NCBI GenBank assembly: GCA_947626245.1
Contig: CANQRK010000007.1
Coordinates: forward strand, 1 to 33,890
DNA length: 33,890 nucleotides
Direction: 5' to 3'
Origin: an uncultured Paenalcaligenes sp.
Lineage (GTDB): Bacteria; Pseudomonadota; Gammaproteobacteria; Burkholderiales; Burkholderiaceae_B
Under the pieces are notes generated by a model, which worked only from the letters and a program-made list of their open reading frames with translations, ran no database searches and had not been told where the DNA came from. The first letter of the stretch is position 1. Each line of letters begins with the position of its first letter. Below, piece after piece: positions 1 through 9,000 of this stretch. The position numbers and the translations under genes were made by a program.

Positions 1-60
1 AAAGCCGGGTTTTACACCAATGACCTTAAAAGGTTCGAGTCGATCGCCAACCGTTTTCAT
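1..60 (-). CDS. Peroxiredoxin (AhpC/TSA family), N-terminal fragment cut by window edge
   Basis: The minus strand from 60 downwards reads an ATG followed by 19 open codons (MKTVGDRLEPFKVIGVKPGF) that run off the window. This matches the start of AhpC-type 2-Cys peroxiredoxins of Burkholderiales, thiol peroxidases that reduce hydrogen peroxide and organic hydroperoxides in the cytoplasm. An AAGGA ribosome-binding site lies just upstream on the minus strand (within 61-70), which supports the start. The catalytic cysteines lie outside the window, so the identification rests on only 20 residues and on my recollection of the family N-terminus. It sits about 40 bases downstream of the sensor kinase stop, on the same strand, and may be cotranscribed with it. 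Confidence 0.6.
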   Translation of the reverse strand, partial: MKTVGDRLEPFKVIGVKPGF

Positions 61-87
61 AAAGTTCCTTTCTATACATGAGTCAGA

Positions 88-106
88 TTAATTCTACCCG
101 AATTAA
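88..106. repeat. Short perfect inverted repeat at the kinase stop codon
   Basis: TTAATTC (88-94), a 5-base spacer, then GAATTAA (100-106) form a perfect 7-bp inverted repeat. It overlaps the kinase stop codon and lies about 27 bases upstream of the peroxiredoxin start. It is AT-rich with no clear U-tract, so it could be a weak RNA hairpin, a regulator site for the peroxiredoxin gene, or chance. Confidence 0.25.
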
Positions 107-1503
107 TGGCTTTTCCTAGAGGGTGAGCGAGCTTTTAGCTTAGGGATTTCGATACGTGCAGTGAGACCCTGATTAGGCATAGAGAGCAGTTCTAGGCGTC
201 CGTCTACTTGGAGAAGCAGGCGTTCGACAATGGCTAAGCCTAATCCGGCACCGTTAACCCCCGTGCGTGCGAGCTCGCCTCGGGAAAATGGCCGTAATAA
301 GCGGGGTACCTCGTGCTTGGCAATACCGACTCCTTGGTCTTGGACTTTGATTTCGATTAGGTTGCCTTTGGGTTGGGCGGAGAGGTGGATGTAGGCTTTG
401 TCATCGGCAACGCTGCGACCATAACGTCGAGCATTTTCAATTAGGTTGCTAACGATGCGCTTTAGGTCGTTTTTGTCGATGCGTCCAAATAAATGGGGGG
501 CAATATCCGCACTAAGCTCGCCGCCTAGGCCTTCGGTATGACTGCGTTCACGTTCGTATAAAGAGAGCAGGGCATGGCTGATATCAATGCCCTGTTCCGG
601 GGCTTGATTGGCCGGGCGGGCGTACTCCATGAGCTGATCGATACTGTGATTAATTTGTGCTAGGTCTTCGTCAATGGCTTGGCGAGTGCTTTCACTCACA
701 TTGGATAGCTCGATTTCTAGACGCATGCGTGCTAGGGGCGTGCGTAAGTCGTGTGAAATACCCGCTAGCATAATTTCGCGGTCTGCCTCGGACTGACGAA
801 TATCGCGCATCATACGATTGAAGGCCATATTCATGTCTCGGATTTCAGACGGACCGCGCTCGGGTAAGGGGGCAGGGGTTTCACCTCGGGCGAGCTGGTG
901 GGTGACTTGAGCCAATCGAGCCAAGGGTCGGTTGACAAAGCGCACACTAATGGCAGCACCTAAAAAAGACAAGAGCAAGGCAGTGAAAATCCAGCCTAAC
1001 CATTCGGCTCCCGCAATTAGGCTGAGTTGTTCGCGATCGAATACCAACCAGTATTTTTGATCACCTAGATCAAAAGAAACCCACACGCCGGGTACGGCGT
1101 TAACGGACCACATGATGAGGGTATTGCTACCTAAGTCTTTGCGAACTTGTTCAGAGACTTTGCTCCAGTAAATGGAGTCTTGAATGGGCTCGAGCACATC
1201 GTCGGGCTCACGAGGCTGAATACGCAGGCTTTCTTTGGTGGCTAGATCGAGCAGTAAAGCAGGATGCTGGTCGGGAGGTGCGTAGTTGAGTGCTGAGCGC
1301 GTGATACTGACGGAGGTGGAGACACGCTGTGCCATTTGCAATGCACGAGGGCCGGCCTCGATAGAAAAGAAAATTTGTAGCCAAATACCAAAACTGAGAC
1401 CCATTAAACCGAGTAGCAGAAAAAAGGTACGACTAAAAAGCCCCATTTTAAAAGGGGGCTTTGGGGTGGGCTGACTGGTGGGGAGAGGGGCTGAGGTACT
1501 CAT
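103..1503 (-). CDS. envZ: Sensor histidine kinase, EnvZ/RisS type
   Basis: Inner-membrane sensor kinase of a two-component system, 466 residues. A proline-rich cytoplasmic N-terminus (1-20) is followed by TM1 (about 24-47), a periplasmic sensor loop (about 48-162), TM2 (about 163-187) and a HAMP linker (about 188-240). The H-box is SHDLRTPLARM with the phosphoacceptor at His251. The ATPase domain has an N-box NLIEN (about 353-357), G1 DQGVGI (389-394) and G2 GAGLGL (418-423), so every catalytic box is present. It lies 15 bases downstream of the response regulator gene on the same strand, as in an ompR-envZ operon. The Bordetella orthologue would be risS, so the envZ symbol is by family. The signal sensed cannot be read from the sequence. 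Confidence 0.9.
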   Translation of the reverse strand: MSTSAPLPTSQPTPKPPFKMGLFSRTFFLLLGLMGLSFGIWLQIFFSIEAGPRALQMAQRVSTSVSITRSALNYAPPDQHPALLLDLATKESLRIQPREPDDVLEPIQDSIYWSKVSEQVRKDLGSNTLIMWSVNAVPGVWVSFDLGDQKYWLVFDREQLSLIAGAEWLGWIFTALLLSFLGAAISVRFVNRPLARLAQVTHQLARGETPAPLPERGPSEIRDMNMAFNRMMRDIRQSEADREIMLAGISHDLRTPLARMRLEIELSNVSESTRQAIDEDLAQINHSIDQLMEYARPANQAPEQGIDISHALLSLYERERSHTEGLGGELSADIAPHLFGRIDKNDLKRIVSNLIENARRYGRSVADDKAYIHLSAQPKGNLIEIKVQDQGVGIAKHEVPRLLRPFSRGELARTGVNGAGLGLAIVERLLLQVDGRLELLSMPNQGLTARIEIPKLKARSPSRKSH

Positions 1504-1518
1504 GCCCCTATGATACCC

Positions 1519-2253
1519 TTAGTGTCCGCCATCGGGTACGAAAACATAGCCTAGACCCCATACGGTTTGGATAAAAACCGGCTTAGAGGGATTGGGTTCG
1601 ATCAGTTTGCGTAAACGTGAGATTTGTACGTCTAGGCTACGATCAAAGGCCTCGTATTCGCGTCCTCGTGCTAATTCCATTAGTTTGTCGCGTGACAGAG
1701 GAATTTTAGGATGACGTGCAAACACTTTTAGTACAGAAAACTCGCCCGTCGTAATAGGGACAACGTCGTCGCCTTTGGTCAGAGTGCGCGTCGATAGATT
1801 TAGCGCATAGGGACCAAACTCGATCGTTTCGTTTTCTTGGCTAGGTGCGCCTGGGTGTTCTTCGGTACCACGACGGCGTAAAATGGCATTGACACGAGCG
1901 AGTAATTCGCGCGGGTTAAATGGCTTGATTAAATAATCGTCCGCCCCCATTTCTAGGCCAACAATGCGGTCAATTTCTTCCGCTTTTGCTGTTAGCATAA
2001 TGATGGGTGTGTTATCGTGACCTCCACGTAAACGACGACAAATTGACAGTCCATCTTCGCCTGGCAGCATTAGATCAAGGATAAGCAAATCAAAGTGTTC
2101 GCGTTGCCAGAGTTTAGACATTTCCTTGCCATCTTCGGCAACAAAGACGTTAAAGCCTTGTTCCGTAAGATAACGTCGCAATAAATCGCGCAAACGAGGA
2201 TCGTCATCGACGACGAGTATTTTTCTGGTAAGAGGTTGATTTTGTGTGTTCAT
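1519..2253 (-). CDS. ompR: Response regulator, OmpR/RisA type
   Basis: DNA-binding response regulator of 244 residues that is phosphorylated by the adjacent kinase and binds promoters through a winged helix. The receiver domain (about 10-125) has the acidic pair Asp16/17, phosphoacceptor Asp60 in LLILDLMLPGEDG, Thr87 and Lys110 in DDYLIKPF. A short linker (about 126-140) precedes the OmpR-type winged helix-turn-helix (about 145-240), ending in the conserved GLGYVF. The start MNTQN...RKILVVDDDPRLRDLLRRYL closely resembles Bordetella RisA, so risA is an equally good name. It is the first gene of a two-gene minus-strand operon. The 226-base gap to the divergent tsaB-rimI gene must hold promoters for both directions, but I could not identify convincing -35/-10 pairs there. 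Confidence 0.95.
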   Translation of the reverse strand: MNTQNQPLTRKILVVDDDPRLRDLLRRYLTEQGFNVFVAEDGKEMSKLWQREHFDLLILDLMLPGEDGLSICRRLRGGHDNTPIIMLTAKAEEIDRIVGLEMGADDYLIKPFNPRELLARVNAILRRRGTEEHPGAPSQENETIEFGPYALNLSTRTLTKGDDVVPITTGEFSVLKVFARHPKIPLSRDKLMELARGREYEAFDRSLDVQISRLRKLIEPNPSKPVFIQTVWGLGYVFVPDGGH

Positions 2254-2479
2254 GATTGAAATGTAACAGGCAAAATGAAGGGCGTACAGGCCGGTAGAAC
2301 ATTTTTACAATTAATGCTTTTTGCTTAGAGAGTGCCTTGAAAAGTAAACATGTTTTTTCGGATTGTTACATATTTTAGTAAGGCAAGAACTGACTGGGCC
2401 CGGGCGCTATGAGTTTACAATACAAGCATCTAATTCATTCTAATACTAAATACTCCTCCCCATTCACTATAGAATATCA

Positions 2480-3697
2480 ATGAACGTAAATCTTTTGGCT
2501 TTAGACAGTGCAAGTGCTGTCTGTGGTGTTGCTGTTTTACAGTCTAGCACCGATTATTTTGATGTGATTAGCGCAGAGCACGAGGGTTCTGCCCAGCATG
2601 CCGAGCGCATTTTGCCTTTGATTGAGCAAAGTTTACAGCAGGCGCAACTGCTACAAACGGATTTACATGCAGTGGCATTTGCTCAGGGGCCAGGAGGCTT
2701 TACGGGTTTGCGTGTGGCCTGTGGCGTGGCACAAGGCATTGCGTATGCGATTCAAGCTCCAGTAATACCCATTCCTTCGTTATTGGCGGTGGCGGCACAG
2801 CAAGAGGACTCCGCAGAGACGTTGATCGAGGTAGTGGTGACCGATGCGCGCATGCAAGAGCTCTATGTGGGTGCCTATCAGCGCACAGCCACCGATTGGT
2901 ATAGTCTACATAAACCCATTTTGATTGGGCAGGAGGCATTTTGCTTTTATTTAAAGCAACTGCTCGATCAGCAGCAACAGTTAGGAACAGGTACACAGGT
3001 ACGTGTGTCGGGTGATGCGCTGCTAGCCTTTCCTGAACTCAACGAGCGTTTAGCCGATTTTGGGGTTAAATTAGGCAATACAGACCGAGTGCAGGTGGAA
3101 ACCATTGCGAAACTTGCTTTGACGGCCTATATGCAACAGCGCACAGTGTCTCCTGAGCTTGCTGCTCCGTTATATGTGCGTAATCGCGTGGCCTTTACGA
3201 TTGCCGAGCGTGAGCAAGGCTTGGGTGGGAACCCGAGTGCATTGTGGCAGTCTGTACAATTTAAGCCGATGACTGATCTGGATTTAGACCAAGTCGCTCA
3301 GCTTGAGCAGCAGTTACAAGCCGACCCGTGGTCGCGAACGCAGTTTAAGCAAAGTCTAGACCAAGGCCATTGGGCTTGGGTGGCAGAATTCGATCAACAC
3401 GTGGTGGCGTATGCGGTGGTGATGCCCACTATGGATGAGGCTGAATTGTTATTAATAGGTGTGGCGCCAACCTATCAGCGACAGGGCATAGCGCAGCAGT
3501 TATTGTGTTTTGCCGAGCAACAGGCGCGCGCTCAAGGCTGTGTGAAAGTACACCTAGAGGTGCGTGAATCTAATTATTCAGCTCGAGATCTGTATGCGGG
3601 AGCAGGCTATTTGCCAGTGGGCTTACGCAAAGATTATTACAAAAAAACACCGACGACCCGAGAGTCAGCGGTGCTTTACACCAAAGTCCTAGCCTAA
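2480..3697 (+). CDS. TsaB-RimI fusion: t6A synthesis subunit plus ribosomal-protein alanine acetyltransferase
   Basis: A single 405-residue chain carries two normally separate proteins. Residues 1 to about 235 are TsaB, the inactive ASKHA-fold partner that dimerises with TsaD to make N6-threonylcarbamoyladenosine at tRNA position 37; it shows NLLALDSASAVCGVAVL at the N-terminus and QGPGGFTGLRV (about 69-79, close to the family GPGSFTG). Residues about 260-405 are a GNAT acetyltransferase of the RimI type, with the DPWSRTQF entry motif, the acetyl-CoA loop QRQGIAQQLL (about 333-342), Glu360 in HLEVRESN and LRKDYY near the end. The linker is about 25 residues. The start matches the TsaB N-terminus, although no clear Shine-Dalgarno sequence precedes it. 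The UDG-like gene follows 8 bases later, suggesting cotranscription. Bordetella, as I recall, has the two genes side by side, so the fusion is easy to explain. Confidence 0.92.
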   Translation: MNVNLLALDSASAVCGVAVLQSSTDYFDVISAEHEGSAQHAERILPLIEQSLQQAQLLQTDLHAVAFAQGPGGFTGLRVACGVAQGIAYAIQAPVIPIPSLLAVAAQQEDSAETLIEVVVTDARMQELYVGAYQRTATDWYSLHKPILIGQEAFCFYLKQLLDQQQQLGTGTQVRVSGDALLAFPELNERLADFGVKLGNTDRVQVETIAKLALTAYMQQRTVSPELAAPLYVRNRVAFTIAEREQGLGGNPSALWQSVQFKPMTDLDLDQVAQLEQQLQADPWSRTQFKQSLDQGHWAWVAEFDQHVVAYAVVMPTMDEAELLLIGVAPTYQRQGIAQQLLCFAEQQARAQGCVKVHLEVRESNYSARDLYAGAGYLPVGLRKDYYKKTPTTRESAVLYTKVLA

Positions 3698-3705
3698 GAA
3701 CACCT

Positions 3706-4563
3706 ATGAGTTTGCCTTCCCTACCGTTATCCGCTTTGCAGCATGCTTGGTTGCGTGAGCTACAGATAGCGCCTTCTTTTTTAAAGAGCTATACGTCTGT
3801 AGCTGTTCAAGTCAGCGCGTCTCCGGAGGTTCCGGTGGCCGAGGTCGAGGTCAGCTCATCTGACCCTGCGCCTATACGCACGGCGACGATGCCTGTCGCA
3901 GCACGCGCTGAACTGCATAGTCAGTTGGGATTAAAAAAACCAGAGGCACCTATAGTCGCAACCGTGGCGGCTGAGCGTGTCGATTTGCCTGCGCTATCAC
4001 AACAAAATTTAGTGCAGTTGGGCCAGTATGCGCAACAATGCACGGCCTGTCCTTTGCACGAGCAGCGCCAGCAAGCTGTTGTGGGGGCGGGCGTAGAGCA
4101 TCAGCCAGACTGGATGGTAATTTCCATTGCCCCTAGTAGCAACGAAGAAATAGCAGGCTTGCCCATGCAAGGTAAAAGTGGCGAGTTGTTTGCTAATCAA
4201 CTACAAAGCATTGCCCTGCCTGCTGCTACTACATTTTATACCACTCAGTTATTAAAATGCCGTAGCCCACATCATGCTAAAGCGGAATACATTCAAGCTT
4301 GCCAAGGTATTTTGCAACGACAGATTGAGTTGATTCGTCCGCGACATTTGTTGTTATTGGGGCAGGCGACTGCACAGCTGTTTTTTGGACATGAACAAAA
4401 TTTTGAACAGCTACGGGGGCAGCTGCAACCATGGACCGGACCTTGGGGTGAGACCATTCCTGCTGTAGTAACGTATGATCCGGTTTCATTGTTATTACGT
4501 CCCCAAGACAAAGTGAAAGCTTGGGCAGACTTGCTTTTTATGCAAGGGTTGACTCAGGCATAA
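3706..4563 (+). CDS. Family-4 uracil-DNA glycosylase-like protein with degenerate active-site motifs
   Basis: A 285-residue protein of the iron-sulfur uracil-DNA glycosylase superfamily. Residues 1 to about 100 are a low-complexity Ala/Val/Pro/Ser region. The UDG-like fold follows, with the four cluster cysteines kept: Cys112 and Cys115 (CTACPLH), Cys185 (LLKCRSP) and Cys199. The catalytic motifs are not kept. The usual GEAPGxxED is replaced by SIAPSSNEE (about 140-148), and the usual TYHPAYLLR near the end reads TYDPVSLLLR, with Asp258 in place of His. The fold and cluster are therefore predicted intact, while uracil excision is doubtful. It lies 8 bases after tsaB-rimI, a position where I recall the intact enzyme in Bordetella. 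It may be inactive, altered in specificity, or structural. Family assignment is sure; function is not. Confidence 0.8.
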   Translation: MSLPSLPLSALQHAWLRELQIAPSFLKSYTSVAVQVSASPEVPVAEVEVSSSDPAPIRTATMPVAARAELHSQLGLKKPEAPIVATVAAERVDLPALSQQNLVQLGQYAQQCTACPLHEQRQQAVVGAGVEHQPDWMVISIAPSSNEEIAGLPMQGKSGELFANQLQSIALPAATTFYTTQLLKCRSPHHAKAEYIQACQGILQRQIELIRPRHLLLLGQATAQLFFGHEQNFEQLRGQLQPWTGPWGETIPAVVTYDPVSLLLRPQDKVKAWADLLFMQGLTQA

Positions 4564-4594
4564 AAATCTACATAACGGAAACGTATTTTTGTCG

Positions 4595-5899
4595 TTAATG
4601 TAGCGCTTTGCCGTGGCAATCTTCGCCTATGCAGTCATCTAGGTTGGGATTTAGCCTATGATTGCGCTTATCCCAACGGATGAAGACCACCATCAGGGTG
4701 GCAACCATTAGTCCAAAAATAGTAATAATGATGTTGATAGGGATTTCTAGCCAAAGCATAAAACTGTAAAAACTGAGCATAAATAAAATATTTAATTGCT
4801 CGTTAAAATTTTGCACTGCAATAGAGTGTCCTGCCGAGAGCAGCACATGACCGCGATGCTGCAAGAGCGCATTCATGGGAACAACAAAAAAGCCTGAGGT
4901 CGCACCGATAACAAGCAACAAGCTATATACCGACCAAGTGCTTTTTACAAAGGGCATCAACAAGACAGTTAAGCCCATTAGGACACCAATAGGCAAGACT
5001 TTAAGGGCTTTTTCTAGGGGCACTTTGCCGGCTAAATAGGCGCCTATTACGGTACCTACGGCAGCGACTCCCATTAAAATAGAGGCTTGATCAAGACGGT
5101 AGCCTAGTTGCTGTGCGCCCCATTCGATCACGATAAATTGCAGCGTAGCGCCCGCGCCCCAAAATAAGGTGGTAACGGCCAAAGAAATTTGGCCTATTTT
5201 GTCTTTCCATAAAATAACCACATAGCCCTTAAAGGTGCTAAGTAATTCGATGGGGTGGGTTTTTTGTTTGGGGTAGACCACATGGGTATTAGGAATCAGT
5301 AGATTACATGCAGCAGCGGCAAAATAGATGAAGCTGATGAGTAAAATGGCAGTTTCAGTATGAGAAAGGGGCAGAGCGTTAAGGATCGGCGCATTGCGCA
5401 ACAGAGGGATGATCTCGGGGTGAATTAAGACTCCGCCTAATACGGTCCCTATAATAATAGAGAGTACTGTTAGACCTTCGATCCAGCTATTGCCCTTAAC
5501 TAACAGCTCGGGTTTAAGCATTTCCGTTACAATACCGTACTTGGCTGGCGAGTAGGCGGCTGCCCCTATTCCTACTAAGGTATAGGCAAAAAAGACTAAA
5601 AATAATTGCGAGTCTTGGTGGTCGGCTAAAAAATACACGCTGAACATCAGCATACAGCCTAAGACCTTGATGCCATTGGTAATGAACATGACCCGTCCTT
5701 TTGGGAAGGCGTCTGCAAATGCTCCCACAAAAGCAGCTAAGACCACATAGGCCAACGCAAACCACCATTTCATCAAAGGAGCCATCCAGTCGGGGCCGCT
5801 AAGCTCGGCAATCAGAGCAATGGCAGCGATGAGTAATGCGTTATCTGCTACTGATGACAGCGCTTGAGCTGCCATGACTAGATAGAAACCTTTGTTCAA
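4595..5899 (-). CDS. lplT: Lysophospholipid transporter LplT (MFS)
   Basis: A 434-residue major facilitator with about 12 hydrophobic segments. It opens with MNKGFYLVMAAQALSSVADN, the hallmark LplT N-terminus, followed by the cytoplasmic loop ADAFPKGRVMF. LplT flips lysophosphatidylethanolamine to the inner face of the cytoplasmic membrane for re-acylation. In E. coli it sits beside aas; no aas-like gene is visible here, so the acyltransferase would have to be encoded elsewhere. The start codon is TTG (5897-5899), chosen because the family N-terminus begins exactly there; no strong ribosome-binding site is visible. The hydrophilic tail ends LDDCIGEDCHGKALH. The gene is convergent with the UDG-like gene (31-base gap, no clear terminator) and divergent from smc. 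Confidence 0.92.
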   Translation of the reverse strand: MNKGFYLVMAAQALSSVADNALLIAAIALIAELSGPDWMAPLMKWWFALAYVVLAAFVGAFADAFPKGRVMFITNGIKVLGCMLMFSVYFLADHQDSQLFLVFFAYTLVGIGAAAYSPAKYGIVTEMLKPELLVKGNSWIEGLTVLSIIIGTVLGGVLIHPEIIPLLRNAPILNALPLSHTETAILLISFIYFAAAACNLLIPNTHVVYPKQKTHPIELLSTFKGYVVILWKDKIGQISLAVTTLFWGAGATLQFIVIEWGAQQLGYRLDQASILMGVAAVGTVIGAYLAGKVPLEKALKVLPIGVLMGLTVLLMPFVKSTWSVYSLLLVIGATSGFFVVPMNALLQHRGHVLLSAGHSIAVQNFNEQLNILFMLSFYSFMLWLEIPINIIITIFGLMVATLMVVFIRWDKRNHRLNPNLDDCIGEDCHGKALH

Positions 5900-5976
5900 A
5901 ATGTATCTCGAGAAAGCGGGAAGAGCAAAAATGGCGACAGCAAAAAGAGTCGGGCTTAAGTCACAGAGTAAGTCAG

Positions 5977-5982
5977 TATAAT
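5977..5982 (+). promoter_or_regulatory. Candidate -10 box upstream of smc
   Basis: A perfect TATAAT lies about 93 bases upstream of the smc start in the lplT-smc divergent gap. No good -35 hexamer sits at standard spacing (CTTAAG is the nearest). The complementary strand reads TATTAT/TATACT, so the same AT-rich patch could also serve lplT. This is a sequence match only. Confidence 0.3.
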
Positions 5983-6074
5983 ATTTTCTGGAGCCGCGGG
6001 CATCCCTATACTGGCTGAGCTATTATACGAAAGCTGTCATAAGACTGTAATTAAATTATTCAAGCAGGTCCTGA

Positions 6075-9000
6075 GTGCGTTTAACTCAAATAAAACTATC
6101 TGGATTTAAATCCTTTGTAGACACCACGTTAATTCCTACTCCCAGTCAATTGGTGGGTGTTGTTGGTCCAAATGGGTGTGGTAAGTCAAATATTATTGAT
6201 GCAGTACGCTGGGTACTGGGGGAGAGTCGTGCCTCCGAGCTACGTGGTGGCTCCATGCAAGACGTTATTTTTAATGGTTCAGACCAACGTAAACCCGCCG
6301 GCAGAGCGTCGGTAGAGCTCACTTTTGATAACTCAGAAGGACGGGTTAGCGGAGAGTGGGGGACCTATACTGAAATCTCAGTGCGACGTGAACTGTCGCG
6401 TGATGGCACCAGTGGTTATTTTATTAATAGTCAGCAGGTTCGCCGACGTGATATTAATGATATTTTCTTGGGAACGGGTTTAGGGGCTCGGGGTTATGCC
6501 ATTATTGGGCAAGGCATGATCAATAGATTAATTGAAGCCAAGCCCGAAGAATTACGTGTGTACCTCGAAGAGGCCGCTGGGGTATCGCGTTATAAAGAGC
6601 GCCGTAAAGAAACGGAAAGCCGTTTGCGTGATACCTCGGAAAACCTGACTCGTCTAGATGACATTCTCCAAGAACTAGAGCAACAGTTGGTGCGACTTGA
6701 ACAGCAGGCCGAGGTGGCACGCCAATACCGTAGCCATCAGACCGAGGGTGAGCAAAAACAACATGCCCTATGGTGGTTACGCGAACACAATGCACGTCAA
6801 GAGCAGCGTCAGCATGCATTAGCTATAGAGCAAGCTCAAACCGCCGTAGAGGCCGCCATGGCCGACATGCGCAGTACCGAAGCCCGCCTAGAGGGGCTAC
6901 GACAGGCGCATTTGGATAAAACGGAAGTCGTTCAAAAAGCCCAAGCGCAGTTGTATCAGCACAGTAGTCAAGTGAGTAAAACGGAAGCTGAAATTCAACA
7001 TGCTAAGACAGCACAGCAACGCCTAGAGCAACGTCAGCAGCAATTGCATGCTCAACAAAAAGAATGGCAGCAATTGCGTATAGATAGCAGTGGCGAGCTA
7101 GAGCTAAAACAGCAAGAACTCGAAGAGCTGGCTTTGCGTAGCGAAGAACTCTTAAGCCAACTAGAGGAATATCAGCAGCGTCTTGCCCCATTAGAGACCG
7201 AGCAGCAACGCGCTTTGCAACAAAAAGAGCAGCTCCAAGAGCGTGTTCAGCAGTTGCGTCAGCATATTGCCTTGGCGACGCAGCGTTTAGAGTCCTCACA
7301 AGTGCAGCGTCAGCAGTTGCTGCAGCGTCAACAGCGCTTTATGAGCGAGTTAGCTCAATTACAAACGGAACATAGCAGCGATAGTCACCAGTTAAAACAG
7401 GATTGGTTGCAAGCCCAAGAGCGGATGCAACAGCAGCAGCAACAGGTCTTAGTGTTCGAGCAGCAGGAGCCCGCTTTGCAGCAAGCGCAGGAACACGCCT
7501 TGGTGCAGCAGCAGGAACAAGAACGTGAGCAAACACAAATTGAAGCGCAACTCAGTGCGGTAGAGCAGCTTCAAGAACAATTACAGCGTCAAGATCAATT
7601 AGAGCCGTGGTTAGAGCGTTACGGCTTTGCAGGGGCTTTGCCCGTATGGCAACGCTTGCAGGTGACTGAGGGGTGGGAAACTGCGCTTGAGGCAGTGTTA
7701 GAGCGTCGTTTGCAAGCCTTAACCTTAGATGAACTGAGCGGTCTAGCGGACTTAGACTCAATACCCCCTGCGCGGTTATGGTTGGTTGAGCCGCTAGATA
7801 CAGAGGCCGCAGGGGTGGTGGAAAGCCAGATGCTTACCCCCTTAAGTCAGTATGTGCAGACCAAAGAAAGTGCGTGGCAGTCATTGTTAGAGCATTGGCT
7901 ACAGGGTTTTTATGTGGTTCCTTCTTTAGAGCAAGCATTAAGTCTACGTGAGGCCTTAAGCCCTACGATGTCTTTGGTGACCCCACAAGGTCATTTAGTG
8001 CAAGCGCATCAGGTTATGCTGTATGCGGCAGATACCGAGCAAGCGGGAGTCTTAGCCCGTCAGCAACACATAGAACAACAAAGCAAAGCCTTAAAAGCCC
8101 AGCGCTTGCATGTGGACAGCGCACGTGAGCAATTGCTGAAAGCGCAGCATGCGTTTGCGTTGAATCGTCAAAGCTTGAATCAAGCTAACACTCGATTACA
8201 AGAATTGACCTCTTTGGCGCATGAACTACACCTACAATACCAACAAGCGGAACAGAAAACACAGCAGCACAAAGAGCGGTTGCTTTTAGTGCAGACGGAG
8301 TTGGCGGATATTGAGCAGCAATACGAACAATTGCAGCAAAGTAGCGAAGAGGCCGCTCTGCAGTGTGAGGAATACGAATTGACTCTAGAAGAACTACTAG
8401 AGCAGCAGCACAGTCAATCAGAGCAGCTAGAGCAGCTTAATGGGCAGCTTCATGAGTGGCGACAACAGTTACGCGAAGTCGAGCAACAAAGTCAGAGTCT
8501 TCACTACAATAAAAGTCTGATTCAGGCGCGGGTAGATGAATTGTTGCGCAGTCAGCAACAGGCTCAGGATCTGGCGCAACGAGCTCAAATTGAGTTGGCG
8601 GGATTGGTGGATGAGTACGAAAGTACCGATGTGGCCGAGCTATACGAGCTTTTACAAGAATCCTTAGAGCAACGGGTATTGGCTGAAGACGCGTTGCAAG
8701 CCGAGCAAGCCGCTTTGTCTGACTTGGCGAGTCAGCTGCACGATTTGCAGCAGAGTCGCCATCAAACGGGTGATGGTGTTGAGCCTTTACGAGAAAAGGT
8801 TTTGCAGCTGCAATTAGCCGAGCAGTCAGCGCGCCTGACCGTGGAGCAATACGCGACTCAACTAGATGCACAGCGAGTAGACCGACCTGCTTTGGCGGCG
8901 TTTATGCAAGAGCAGGATGAAAACTGGCACAAGGTGACGTGGTTGCAGTCTGAGGTGCAGCGTTTAAATCGAGCCATCGAGGCGCTAGGGGCGGTGAACT

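Noticed and set aside
2254-2479. Promoters for ompR and tsaB-rimI
   Set aside because: Several TTTACA-like and TAAT-like hexamers exist but none at proper spacing; not strong enough to annotate.
4564-4594. Possible terminator between the UDG-like gene and lplT
   Set aside because: Only a 5-bp TAACG/CGTTA pairing with a long loop; no T-tract in the right place.
8437-8871. Long antisense reading frame inside smc
   Set aside because: It mirrors the repetitive Gln/Leu codon pattern of the SMC arm and has no family resemblance or ribosome-binding site.
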